Source of the DNA: an uncultured Prevotellaceae bacterium
GTDB taxonomy: Bacteria > Bacteroidota > Bacteroidia > Bacteroidales > Bacteroidaceae
Length of the DNA: 47,400 nt
Direction: 5' to 3'
Assembly: GCA_946406555.1 (NCBI GenBank)
Contig: CAMJLB010000004.1
Location: 1-47,400, forward strand
Part shown: piece after piece, positions 17,564 through 25,722 of the stretch
How positions within the stretch are numbered: the first letter of the stretch is position 1
How the letters are laid out: every line of letters begins with the position of its first letter
Program-made: the position numbers and the translations under genes
The notes under the pieces: generated by a model
Databases searched by the model: none
The model's input: the letters and a program-made list of their open reading frames with translations, nothing else
Told to the model about the DNA's origin: nothing

Positions 17564-20500
17564 AGAAACGTTGTATTTTTTCTCGCTCGTGCTCGTTGGG
17601 CGAGTAGCTTTCTATGATTTCCCTGAACAGCGGGTTGTGGCCCAGCACCTGCGCATTGCCGGTCATGATGAGCTGCAGTCTTGCACGGGTCATGGCCACG
17701 TTCAGCTTGCGGTCGATGGGCAGTGTGTGCTCCACGAACGTGTTTGCCGTGAGGAAATCGAGCTGGAAGCGATGGCTCACCGTGAACGAATAGATGATGA
17801 CGTCGCGCTGCGAGCCCTGGTATCGCTCTACGGTGTCGATGCTTATCGCCTGCAGTTGCGGCAGTTGCAGGCGGTCGATTTCCTGCCTGATCATGGTGAT
17901 CTGGTTGCGGTAGGGCACGATGACGCCCACGGTCTTCGCGGCGTCGAAGCGTTTGCCGTAGAAGCGTAGCAGCCTCTTGAGCAGAAGGGCCACCAGTCGT
18001 GCCTCGGCTACCGACACCTTGTCGCCCGCCTGCTGTTGGCCATCGGCCCTACAGTCGAGGAAGAGCACGCGGCGGCTGCGCAAGAGGTCGTCGAGCGCAT
18101 CGGTCGACGGCCCCTCGTAGGGCAGAGCCTGCTCTTGCTGGTGTTGCAGCGGCACGGGCACCAGTTGCTCTTGGGCATAGAAATGGTTGCAGGGGAACCG
18201 TGCCACGTCGGGGTGCATGCGCCCTTGGTGGTCGAGCGTGCCGATGAACTGTGTGCGGTGGCAGTGCCGTTCCCAGCGCATGAGCCGTTCGAAGAGCGAC
18301 TGACGGCAGTCGCTCAGCCCGATGGCCTGCAGGCAAGGCTCCGATACGCGTGCCTCTTCCTCGTTCTGCATCACCACGGCCGGCAGCTGCTTGTAGTCGC
18401 CCACGAGTACGAAACGCTCTATCTGCTCGCTGCTGAGCAGGCCGATGATGTTGGGCTCCAGTATCTGCGAGGCCTCGTCGACGATGCAGAGCGAGAAGTG
18501 GCGCAGGGCGAAGATGTCTTGTCGGGAAGCCAGCGTAGAGGTGGTGCCCACGATGATGGGCACCTGTTCTACGTATTGCCTTATGTCGCTCAGTGTCGCG
18601 GTCTCGTGCAGGGCCTCTTCCAGGAGGTGCTTTCTGAATCGCGGTTCACACGAGGCGATGTTGCCCAGTCTGAGGTAGGGCTGCTTCAGGTCGTCGAGCA
18701 TGGCGCAAATCTCGTCGACGGCCCGGTTGGTGTACGACATGAGCAGCAGCGCCGGCTCGTCCTGCCGCTTGCAGCCCAGCTCCTCGGCCACCATGAAGCG
18801 CAGTGCCTGCGAGGTCTTGCCCGTGCCCGGCGGGCCAACGAGCAGGAAGTAGTCGCGTGCCTGGCTTATGCGCAGCAAGATGTCGTCGTAGGCGGCACTG
18901 TAGCTGCGGCTCAGGCTGATGGCGGTGTCGGCCTCGGGTGGGCGCTGGCCCAGCAGCAGTGCGCGGCGGCGGGGGTGGGCGGCGGCAAACTGCTGCATGC
19001 CGCGCAGGCAGCTGCCGGTAGAGAGGTCGCTGCTGCCGTGCTCGACGGCCCACGTCTGGCTTCCCCCTACGGCAAGCAGCGAGGGGTTATGCTGCCCGTC
19101 GTTCAGGCGTATCGTCAGCTGGCAGGTCTGCAGCTCTTCTATGCTGCCTTTGTAGAGAATGGCCTTGAGTACGCTGGGTTGCCCCTCATAGGCATACAGG
19201 TAGACCATGTCGCCGCGCCTGAAGTTCGACGTGCCCAGGGGCGTGGGCTGCCCCGTGTCGCCGGCGGGATAGGGGGCCAGCGTTATCAGGTCGAAGCCCC
19301 CTTGCGGGTCGCTTTTCTCCCGCTTCACGATTCTCAGCTGGGCAAAGATGTTGCCACTCTCCTGTTTTTCGGAGGGCGACATGTTCCAGAGGTCGCAGGC
19401 TGCCCCGCTGCTGTGGTAGAGCTGCTGGGAGGCACAGCCCAGCTTCTGGCATGCCTGTTCGCGGTAGACGAAGGTGAGCATGCGCTCGTAGTAGGCGCGC
19501 TCGGTGGGGCTGAGGGCCGCTACCTGTGCGGCCAGCTCGCGCAGTGGCGGCCCTACGTACTGGGCGAAGTATCCGTCGGGCTTCACGTCCTTGTATATAT
19601 ATTCTGGTGTAAGCAGTGGCACGATGCGTCCGGCTCCTTGGCGAGCCGCCAGCAGCTCGGTGGCCACGATCTGGTTGCGCAGCATGATGGCCTCGCGGAA
19701 CAGTCCCCGGTAGTAGTTCACCGCCAGCAGTCCCTGGCTGGCATCGTAGCGCGAGTAGAGCAGGCGCGAGTCTGTCGAGTCGGTGCTGCGCCCGAAGTTG
19801 TAGTGCAGCACGCCGTGGTAGAGCAGCAGCTGCACGTAATGGTTCTCCAGCTGCAGCCCGTGCTGGTCGTGGCTCTGGTAGGCTATCTTCATGTTCTTGC
19901 CCGACTTCTGCTCGATGAGCAGGCCCAGGTCGCTCGTCATCAGGTCTACGCGCCCTTGAAGTCCCAGCCGCTCGCACACGAACGACGGCTCGAGCAGCAT
20001 GCGGCCGATGGCCTCGGGGTGCTGTCTGCGCAGCAGGTCGACGGCCTCGGCAATGTGGCTTACCAGCTGTCTGGCATCGCGCTTGAACTGGTCGGGCTTG
20101 AAGTCGTGGCAGGCCAAGAAGCGCAGGGCTTGTTCGCGGAAAGAGCGTCTCAGCGTGGTGCTCAGCGTAGCATCGGCGGCGTGCTCCTGTCCGGGTGGCA
20201 GGCTTACGATATGGTCGAGCACGGTGTCGGCAAAGTTTCCCAGCAGCATGCTCTGGCTGTTGCCCCGAGGGCGCAGGCGGTTCACGGTGTAGAGCAGCGG
20301 GTGGTGGCCGTAGTTGGTGAAGCAGGCGGCCACAGCCGAGATGTCGACCAGGAAGTCGGGCTCTACCACGATGAGGCGGGGGGTGAGGGTTCTTGCTCTG
20401 CAAGCATCCTTCGGCCGGGCAGAGTGTTGAGCGATGTTTGTTCCTCCGTTGGTATCATCGCTCAACGAAGGATGCTCAACGCTCAACGAAGAAGTGCAGT

Positions 20501-21047
20501 CGAGCAGATTGAGCTGCATGCCCTTCCGCAGTATCTTGCGCAGGTAGAGCAGGTTGCGCCCGTGGTCGGTGCTGCCATAGTCGGCGAGCACGGTGCCCTG
20601 CTCTGTTTCGGCCTCTATGAACAGGTCGTCCCATCTGCTCACGATGCAGCGCACGCACACCATGTCGACGTGCTGCCCCGCCGGGGTGGGACGCCCATTG
20701 GCAGGCAGCAGCTGGCGCAGACTGCCCGGCACGGCCTGCCCGAACACGGCCGAGACGAAGAGCACCAGTGCCCGCAGGTCGTAGGGCAGCTCGTCGGCAG
20801 CCGGCGGCTGCGCCTGGTTGGCGTGGCGGCGCATGGTCTGCACGGCCACCTTGTCGGCACCCCTCAGGCCATGTCGCTGGCACAGGAAGTCTACTTGTGA
20901 GAACAGGTTGCCGAAGGCACCGCCCACGCGGCGGGTGCCTTCGCCACAGGCGAGCACCAGCACCTCGCGCATCTGGCGCCAAGCGTATGCCGTGGCCTCG
21001 CCACGGGCCACCCGCTCGCATATATCGAAAAGTTCGCTTGCTTCCAT
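17556..21047 (-). CDS. Dna2-like PD-(D/E)XK nuclease / superfamily 1 helicase
   Basis: A 1163-residue fusion of nuclease and helicase, probably in DNA repair or end processing. A Cas4/Dna2-type nuclease core is seen at about residues 345-400 (LQGRVDLMTSDLGLLIEQKSG, split: LQGRVDLM and LLIEQKSG, giving D and ExK). The helicase has Walker A GPPGTGKT (about 737), DEASQ box in IVDEASQILEP (about 855), GDYKQLPAV, DTVERYQGSQRDV and NVAMTRARLQL. Cysteines in EQACQKLGC and SGAACDLW could be part of an iron-sulfur site as in Dna2, but the spacing is not canonical. ATG 21047 is chosen over a TTG 21 bases upstream. An odd insert at about residues 182-223 is encoded by a palindrome. Confidence 0.88.
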   Translation of the reverse strand: MEASELFDICERVARGEATAYAWRQMREVLVLACGEGTRRVGGAFGNLFSQVDFLCQRHGLRGADKVAVQTMRRHANQAQPPAADELPYDLRALVLFVSAVFGQAVPGSLRQLLPANGRPTPAGQHVDMVCVRCIVSRWDDLFIEAETEQGTVLADYGSTDHGRNLLYLRKILRKGMQLNLLDCTSSLSVEHPSLSDDTNGGTNIAQHSARPKDACRARTLTPRLIVVEPDFLVDISAVAACFTNYGHHPLLYTVNRLRPRGNSQSMLLGNFADTVLDHIVSLPPGQEHAADATLSTTLRRSFREQALRFLACHDFKPDQFKRDARQLVSHIAEAVDLLRRQHPEAIGRMLLEPSFVCERLGLQGRVDLMTSDLGLLIEQKSGKNMKIAYQSHDQHGLQLENHYVQLLLYHGVLHYNFGRSTDSTDSRLLYSRYDASQGLLAVNYYRGLFREAIMLRNQIVATELLAARQGAGRIVPLLTPEYIYKDVKPDGYFAQYVGPPLRELAAQVAALSPTERAYYERMLTFVYREQACQKLGCASQQLYHSSGAACDLWNMSPSEKQESGNIFAQLRIVKREKSDPQGGFDLITLAPYPAGDTGQPTPLGTSNFRRGDMVYLYAYEGQPSVLKAILYKGSIEELQTCQLTIRLNDGQHNPSLLAVGGSQTWAVEHGSSDLSTGSCLRGMQQFAAAHPRRRALLLGQRPPEADTAISLSRSYSAAYDDILLRISQARDYFLLVGPPGTGKTSQALRFMVAEELGCKRQDEPALLLMSYTNRAVDEICAMLDDLKQPYLRLGNIASCEPRFRKHLLEEALHETATLSDIRQYVEQVPIIVGTTSTLASRQDIFALRHFSLCIVDEASQILEPNIIGLLSSEQIERFVLVGDYKQLPAVVMQNEEEARVSEPCLQAIGLSDCRQSLFERLMRWERHCHRTQFIGTLDHQGRMHPDVARFPCNHFYAQEQLVPVPLQHQQEQALPYEGPSTDALDDLLRSRRVLFLDCRADGQQQAGDKVSVAEARLVALLLKRLLRFYGKRFDAAKTVGVIVPYRNQITMIRQEIDRLQLPQLQAISIDTVERYQGSQRDVIIYSFTVSHRFQLDFLTANTFVEHTLPIDRKLNVAMTRARLQLIMTGNAQVLGHNPLFREIIESYSPNEHEREKIQRFFW
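20404..20475. repeat. In-frame nested palindrome within the Dna2-like helicase gene
   Basis: Outer arms GCATCCTTC (20404-20412) and GAAGGATGC (20467-20475), and inner arms GTTGAGCGATG (20426-20436) and CATCGCTCAAC (20456-20466), are all exact reverse complements. It is followed by GCTCAACGCTCAACG (20474-20488), which recurs exactly in ispG at 33416-33430. The element keeps the frame and encodes a Ser/Asn/His-rich stretch with no family resemblance. Confidence 0.8.
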
Positions 21048-21055
21048 CGTGAATG

Positions 21056-21063
21056 CAAAGTTA
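21056..21063 (-). promoter_or_regulatory. Candidate -7 element very close to the helicase start
   Basis: TAACTTTG on the minus strand, with only eight bases between it and the ATG at 21047. If used, the transcript would be leaderless or nearly so. No TTTG at the proper upstream distance is seen, so this is tentative. Confidence 0.4.
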
Positions 21064-21084
21064 AGCAATTTTTGCCGATTTTGT

Positions 21085-21115
21085 TTTGTTGCTTCAGAAT
21101 TATTCCTTAATTTTG
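21085..21115 (+). promoter_or_regulatory. Promoter of the nucleoside kinase gene
   Basis: TTTG (21085-21088), 19-base spacer, TAATTTTG (21108-21115); full consensus, about 33 bases of leader before the ATG at 21155. Confidence 0.8.
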
Positions 21116-21154
21116 TACTGAATTATGAGCAATAACTAAAAATTCAGTACATTT

Positions 21155-22816
21155 ATGAAAGAATTGGTAACCATTAGTTGCTTGAACAATGGTCAGGACA
21201 TCAGCGTGGAGCCAGGCAGCACGCTCGAGGAGATATACAGCCGGCTGCAGCTCCAGATGGAGCATCCCGCCCTGCTGGCACGGGTGAACAACAAGGTTGA
21301 GGGCATGCACTACCGCGTCTACAACGCCAAGCAGGTGGAGTATCTCGACATTACCAGCTCGTCGGGCCTCAGGGCCTATACCCGCACGCTGTTCTTCGTG
21401 CTCTGCAAGGCCGTCCGCGACCTCTACTCGCCCTGTAAGGTGGCCATCGACATTCCCGTGAGCAACGGCTATTACGTCAACCTGAACATAGGGCACCCCG
21501 TGACGCTCGAAGACGCAGGCCGCATTCGCGCCAAGATGCGCGAGATCATCGATGCCGCCATGCCCGTGCACCACCATCAGGTGACCACCGAAGAGGCCAT
21601 CAAGATGTTCACCCTCCTGCACACCCACTCGAAGGTGAAGCTGCTCAAGGGCCACGGCTCGCTCTATACCACCGTCTACGACATCGGCAAATACTACGAC
21701 TACTTCTACGGAGCGCTGCTCACCAACACCTCGCAGCTCTACCTCTTCGGCCTGGAGAAATACTACGACGGCCTGCTGCTGCGCATACCATCGCGCGAGC
21801 ATCCCGACGAGCTGGGCGAGATGGTGATGCAAGACAAGATGTTCGGCATCTTCAAGGAGCACCACCAGTGGCAGGACATCATCGGGCTGCGTACCATCGG
21901 CGACCTGAACGAGGCCATAGACAAGGGCAAGACCAGCCTGCTCATACAGGTGAGCGAGGCCCTGCAGGAAAAGAAGATAGCCCGCATAGCCGACGAGATA
22001 GCCCGCAAGAAGGGCGTGCGCCTGGTGCTCATTGCCGGGCCGTCGTCGTCGGGAAAGACCACTACCTGCAAACGGCTCTCGGTGCAGCTCATCACCAATG
22101 GCATAAAGCCTGTGCCCATCTCGCTCGACGACTACTTCGTAGACCGCGAGCTCACGCCGCTCGACGACACCGGCGACTACGACTTCGAGTCGATACACGC
22201 CCTGAACCTCTCGCTGCTCAACGAGCAGCTCTCGGCGCTCTTCAGGGGCGAAGAGGTAGAACTGCCCCGCTATAACTTCCAGAAGGGGAAGAGCGAGTGG
22301 AGCGGAAGGAAGCTGCAGCTGAAGCCCGACGAGGTGCTCGTGGTAGAGGGCATACACGCCCTGAACCCAGAGCTTACTTCGCAGATTCCCGACGAGCTGA
22401 AGTTCCGCGTCTATGCCTCGGCACTCACCACCCTGTTGCTCGACAACCATAACTATATACCTACCACCGACAACCGTCTGCTGCGCCGCATCATTCGCGA
22501 CTACAAGTACCGGGGCGTGTCGGCGCAAGAGACCATTCGCCGCTGGCCGTCGGTGAGAAAGGGCGAGAACAAGTGGATCTTCCCCTATCAGGAGCACGCC
22601 GACCAGATGTTCAATTCGGCCATGCTCTTCGAATTGGCCGTCATCAAGCAGCAGGCAGAACCCCTGCTTGAGCAGGTGCCCGAGAACTGCGTGGAGTATG
22701 CCGAGGCCTATCGCCTGAAGAAGTTCCTGAAATACATACGCCCCATTCCCGAAGACCAGATTCCGCCCACGTCGCTGCTGCGCGAGTTCCTCGGCGGGTC
22801 GTCGTTCGAATACTAA
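21155..22816 (+). CDS. Nucleoside (uridine-type) kinase with N-terminal TGS and ThrRS-like domains
   Basis: Three-part protein common in Bacteroidetes: a TGS-like N-terminus (ISVEPGSTLEEIYSRL, residues 1-60), a region resembling the threonyl-tRNA synthetase second domain (about 60-250), and a P-loop uridine-kinase domain from about 285. Walker A is IAGPSSSGKTTTCKRL (about 295-302); SLDDYFVDRELTP and VVEGIHALNPEL are the family's substrate-site motifs. Likely phosphorylates uridine/cytidine or a related nucleoside using ATP; the role of the N-terminal domains is unknown. It has 553 residues, normal for this architecture. It stands alone, divergent from the helicase gene. Confidence 0.93.
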   Translation: MKELVTISCLNNGQDISVEPGSTLEEIYSRLQLQMEHPALLARVNNKVEGMHYRVYNAKQVEYLDITSSSGLRAYTRTLFFVLCKAVRDLYSPCKVAIDIPVSNGYYVNLNIGHPVTLEDAGRIRAKMREIIDAAMPVHHHQVTTEEAIKMFTLLHTHSKVKLLKGHGSLYTTVYDIGKYYDYFYGALLTNTSQLYLFGLEKYYDGLLLRIPSREHPDELGEMVMQDKMFGIFKEHHQWQDIIGLRTIGDLNEAIDKGKTSLLIQVSEALQEKKIARIADEIARKKGVRLVLIAGPSSSGKTTTCKRLSVQLITNGIKPVPISLDDYFVDRELTPLDDTGDYDFESIHALNLSLLNEQLSALFRGEEVELPRYNFQKGKSEWSGRKLQLKPDEVLVVEGIHALNPELTSQIPDELKFRVYASALTTLLLDNHNYIPTTDNRLLRRIIRDYKYRGVSAQETIRRWPSVRKGENKWIFPYQEHADQMFNSAMLFELAVIKQQAEPLLEQVPENCVEYAEAYRLKKFLKYIRPIPEDQIPPTSLLREFLGGSSFEY

Positions 22817-23086
22817 GGGGCAGTGCGCTGCGTGTCAATGTGCTGCAGGCTGCCGACATGGAGAAGATATACTTCATGGCTCGGGGGTGAATGTCGCACG
22901 GCCCAACCGCTACTCACTGCGTAGAATCGGAATAATATTCATGTGCGAATGAATATTTATTCGGCCGAAAATCGCTGTATTTTTAAAATTCCGAACCACG
23001 TCACGCCTTGGTCTGAAAAAACGAAATTTGAGAGGGTTTGTAAGACGTTGGTAATCAAAGTGTTGCAAAAGGAGAGAAAACGACCT

Positions 23087-23129
23087 TGCAAAACAGGCTG
23101 AATTGGGAGGCAATTCAGCCTGTTTTGCA
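23087..23129. repeat. Perfect 19-bp hairpin of the CAATTCAGCCTG repeat family
   Basis: Arms 23087-23105 and 23111-23129 are exact reverse complements with a 5-base loop (GGAGG). Degenerate further copies follow (ATAGGCTGAACTGCATTG, about 23136-23153; GCAAAGCAGGCT, about 23154-23165). The motif is shared with 4359-4447. Confidence 0.9.
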
Positions 23130-23177
23130 TTGTAATATAGGCTGAACTGCATTGCAAAGCAGGCTACATGATCACCT

Positions 23178-23235
23178 AATTCATGCTGAATGGCAACGCC
23201 GTTATTGTTCGCGGCGTTGTCATTCAGCATGAATT
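23178..23235. repeat. 24-bp stem hairpin
   Basis: Arms 23178-23201 and 23212-23235 pair over 24 positions with a single G-U, around a 10-base loop. The ends read AATTCATGCTGAATG and CATTCAGCATGAATT; the core is CAACGCCG/CGGCGTTG. No T-tract follows. Confidence 0.9.
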
Positions 23236-23395
23236 GCATTCCTGATGTGCAGGAAGGCCGAAGAAAAGGGGGGACGCCACACCCTTGCCCCGCTCTGGAT
23301 TGAAAAAATAAAATGTCTTGATTATCGAAAAACGAGATGCATGAACATGCATGAATATGCAGGAAATAAGTTAGAGGAAAAAGAGGAACGAAAGT

Positions 23396-23426
23396 TTTGC
23401 CGTTTCACTTATTTGTGCTAATTTTG
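23396..23426 (+). promoter_or_regulatory. Promoter of the YitT-hemolysin III-sufE operon
   Basis: TTTG (23396-23399), 19-base spacer, TAATTTTG (23419-23426); full consensus, about 25 bases before the ATG. Confidence 0.8.
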
Positions 23427-23450
23427 CAGCCGTAAAGCAATATTGCATTC

Positions 23451-24350
23451 ATGGAACGACCAAAACTGACGAAAGCGGGCCTGTGGTCCGAGGTGCGCGA
23501 CTACCTGACCATTGCAGTAGGCATGATGAGCTACTGCATAGGCTGGGCTGTCTTCCTGTTGCCCAACAATATCACCACCGGCGGCGTGGCCGGTGTGTCG
23601 TCTATTCTCTACTGGAGCACGGGCATCCCGGTGCAGGCCAGCTACTCGGTGATCAATGCCGTGCTGCTGCTCATAGCGCTGAGGGTGCTGGGCCTGAAGT
23701 TCTGCCTGAAGACCATCTATGCCGTGGCCGTGCTCACGGTGGGCGTGGGCATCGTGTCGGCCTATTACACGGCCCATCTGCTGGCCGACCAGCCGTTTAT
23801 GGCAGCCATCATCGGCGCCGTGTTCTGCGGCTGTGGCGTGGGGCTGGGCCTTTCGGCCAACGGCTCCACGGGCGGCACCGACATTATAGCGGCCATCATC
23901 AACAAGTATCGCGACATATCGCTGGGGCGTGTCATCATGCTCTGCGATGTCGTCATCATCACGAGCAGCTATCTCGTGCTGCGCGACTGGGAGAAGGTCA
24001 TCTATGGCTATGTGGTGCTCTATGTCACTGCGTTCTGCATAGACTGGGTGGTGAACTCGCGCCGCTCGTCGGTGCAGTTCTTCATCATCAGCAGCAAGTA
24101 TAAGGAGATTGGCAACCGGATCAACCGCGAGCCGCACCGTGGCTGCACGGTGATCGACGCGCAGGGTTTCTACTCCGGTCAGGACGTGAAGATGCTCTTC
24201 GTACTGGCCCAGCGCAGGCAGAGCGACGTCATCTTCCGCATCATCAACGAGGTAGACCCCCATGCCTTTGTAAGCCAGAGCGCCGTGATCGGCGTCTATG
24301 GCGAGGGCTTCGACCATTTCAAGGTGCGGCGCACTAAGAGCGCACGATGA
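23451..24350 (+). CDS. YitT-family membrane protein with C-terminal DUF2179 domain
   Basis: Integral membrane protein of unknown function. About five hydrophobic segments occupy residues 15-195 (YLTIAVGMMSYCIGWAVFLL; TIYAVAVLTVGVGIVSAYY; AAIIGAVFCGCGVGLGLSA and others), with the family motif NITTGGVAGVSSIL near the first and SANGSTGGTDIIA after the fourth. The C-terminal soluble part (about 205-290; RGCTVIDAQGFYSGQDVKML, split: RGCTVIDAQG and FYSGQDVKML) is DUF2179-like, a small fold proposed to bind a ligand. It has 299 residues, as usual. The stop overlaps the next start by 4 bases (ATGA), so translation is coupled. Confidence 0.9.
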   Translation: MERPKLTKAGLWSEVRDYLTIAVGMMSYCIGWAVFLLPNNITTGGVAGVSSILYWSTGIPVQASYSVINAVLLLIALRVLGLKFCLKTIYAVAVLTVGVGIVSAYYTAHLLADQPFMAAIIGAVFCGCGVGLGLSANGSTGGTDIIAAIINKYRDISLGRVIMLCDVVIITSSYLVLRDWEKVIYGYVVLYVTAFCIDWVVNSRRSSVQFFIISSKYKEIGNRINREPHRGCTVIDAQGFYSGQDVKMLFVLAQRRQSDVIFRIINEVDPHAFVSQSAVIGVYGEGFDHFKVRRTKSAR

Positions 24351-25012
24351 AATTGAGAATTATGCCAATACGCTACACGCATAAAGAGGAATTGTGGAAT
24401 ACCTGGAGCCATGCTTTCGGCATCTTCCTGGGAGCGGCCGTGGGCGTGGTGTTCCTCGTCATAACTGTCGGAGCCGGTAGCCCTTGGGCCTCGGTGGGCG
24501 TGAGCCTCTATCTGTTTGGCATGCTGGGCAGCTATGTGACCTCGACGGCTTACCATGCCCTGCCGGCACGCTCGCCGTGGAAGGAGCGGCTGCGCCGATG
24601 GGACCACGCGGCCATCTACTGGCACATTGCCGGCAGCTACTCGCCGCTGACGCTCGTGGCCCTGCGGCAGCAGGGCTTATGGGGGTGGGGGCTGTTCTGC
24701 TTCGTGTGGACATGTGCCATTGCAGGAACCATCGTGAGCTTCCTGCGCCTGAAGGAGCACAGCAATGCCGAGACGCTGTGCTTCGTGGGCATGGGCCTGA
24801 GCGTGCTCGTGGCTTTCAAACCGCTTATGGAGACGGTGTCGGCATCGGCAGTGGCTTGGATCGTGGCCGAGGGCGTGTGCTATATCACCGGGGCGCTGTT
24901 CTATTCGCTCAACAAGCGGCGCTATATGCACAGCGTGTTCCATTTCTTCGTCCTGGCTGGCTCGGTATGCCATATCGTGGCAGTATGGGACGTGCTTCTA
25001 CAATATCTGTAA
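24347..25012 (+). CDS. Hemolysin III / PAQR-family seven-helix membrane protein
   Basis: Small polytopic membrane protein with about seven hydrophobic segments. The N-terminus (YTHKEELWNTWSHAFGIFLG) carries the family's E..N..SH motif; STAYHALP and DHAAIYWHIAGSYSP give the histidine set expected of a putative metal-dependent hydrolase of the CREST superfamily; the last helix ends HFFVLAGSVCHIVAVW with the C-terminal histidines. Despite the name, a lytic role is unproven in this family. It has 221 residues; a second ATG at 24362 is an alternative start, but the ATGA overlap at 24347 favours the first. It is the middle gene of a three-gene operon. Confidence 0.9.
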   Translation: MKLRIMPIRYTHKEELWNTWSHAFGIFLGAAVGVVFLVITVGAGSPWASVGVSLYLFGMLGSYVTSTAYHALPARSPWKERLRRWDHAAIYWHIAGSYSPLTLVALRQQGLWGWGLFCFVWTCAIAGTIVSFLRLKEHSNAETLCFVGMGLSVLVAFKPLMETVSASAVAWIVAEGVCYITGALFYSLNKRRYMHSVFHFFVLAGSVCHIVAVWDVLLQYL

Positions 25013-25035
25013 TTATTATTCCGAAAAAAGACAAT

Positions 25036-25461
25036 ATGACCATCAACGAACGACAAGACGAGATTATCGAAGAATTCCAGGGCTTTGACGACTGGATGGA
25101 CAAATACCAGCTGCTCATAGACCTTGGCAACGAGCAGGAACCGCTCGACGAGCAATATAAGACCGAGAGCAACCTGATAGACGGTTGCCAGAGCCGTGTG
25201 TGGCTGCAGGCCGATTATGAGAACGGGCGCATACGGTTCTCGGCCGAGAGCGATGCGCTGATAGTGAAGGGCATCGTGACGCTGCTCATACGCGTGCTGA
25301 GCGACAGCACGCCACAGGAGATACTCGATGCCGACCTCTACTTCATCGACCGCATCGGCCTGAAGGAGCACCTCAGCCCCACACGCTCGAACGGCTTGCT
25401 GGCCATGGTGAGGCAGATGCGCATGTATGCACTGGCCTTTAAGGCGAGGGAAGAAAAGTAA
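25036..25461 (+). CDS. sufE: SufE-family sulfur acceptor for Fe-S cluster assembly
   Basis: Accepts persulfide sulfur from a cysteine desulfurase (SufS) and passes it to the Fe-S scaffold. The sulfur-accepting cysteine is C51 in LIDGCQSRVWLQA, exactly the family context, and the N-terminus QDEIIEEFQGFDDWMDKYQL is typical. It has 141 residues. The start at 25036 (MTINERQ) lies 23 bases past the hemolysin III-like stop. No other suf gene is in the window, so it is separated from the main suf cluster. Confidence 0.93.
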   Translation: MTINERQDEIIEEFQGFDDWMDKYQLLIDLGNEQEPLDEQYKTESNLIDGCQSRVWLQADYENGRIRFSAESDALIVKGIVTLLIRVLSDSTPQEILDADLYFIDRIGLKEHLSPTRSNGLLAMVRQMRMYALAFKAREEK

Positions 25462-25472
25462 ACAACTTCGCC

Positions 25473-25498
25473 GGCAGCCAATGCCGGCATTGGCTGCC
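25473..25498. repeat. 26-bp perfect palindrome downstream of sufE
   Basis: GGCAGCCAATGCC followed directly by its reverse complement GGCATTGGCTGCC. It may form a hairpin ending the operon, but no T-tract follows, and a DNA-binding site is an alternative. Confidence 0.8.
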
Positions 25499-25563
25499 AG
25501 CAGCGGTTCTGCCCGCGCCCGCAGCCACGGCGGCACCGGCAGGGACGACGACGAGGAGTTATA

Positions 25564-25614
25564 ATGTAGACGTGCCTCCCCATCATGAAGACGTGCCTCC
25601 CCATCTGTTTGCAA
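25564..25614. repeat. Left direct repeats flanking the AAA/PD-(D/E)XK gene
   Basis: Two tandem copies of a 21-base unit (25564-25584 and 25585-25605), sharing GACGTGCCTCCCCATC, differ at one position (T or A in ATG(T/A)AG). The second copy extends to 25614, and that 30-base stretch (25585-25614) recurs exactly at 27371-27400 on the other side of the gene. Confidence 0.9.
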
Positions 25615-25671
25615 CCGCAAGCGATGGAGAGGCTTTGTGTCTCTGTCTGATAACTGATTTTTCGCCGAAGG

Positions 25672-25703
25672 TTTGGCAGTCTCGCATAAAAATATTATTT
25701 TTG
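25672..25703 (+). promoter_or_regulatory. Promoter of the AAA/PD-(D/E)XK gene
   Basis: TTTG (25672-25675), 20-base spacer, TATTTTTG (25696-25703); full consensus, 19 bases before the ATG. Confidence 0.78.
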
Positions 25704-25722
25704 CAGGCAAAAAGGGACAGCA

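Larger units (their letters stand above)
22817..23395. other. Gene-free gap rich in hairpins
   Basis: Apart from the long inverted repeats listed separately, this gap has a 9-bp hairpin at 22934-22957 (AATATTCAT with ATGAATATT) and repeated ATGCATGAA at about 23337-23355. A 109-codon minus-strand frame (22910-23239) overlaps the hairpins, has no plausible start signal and no domain I recognise; I do not call it a gene. Confidence 0.6.

Noticed and set aside
22910..23239. 109-codon minus-strand open frame
   Set aside because: It lies across two long hairpins, has no promoter or ribosome-binding context I can support, and shows no recognisable domain.
25564..25614. Tandem 21-base units as a possible CRISPR remnant
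   Set aside because: The two copies are directly adjacent with no spacer, and the third copy is 1.8 kb away beyond a gene; no cas genes are present.
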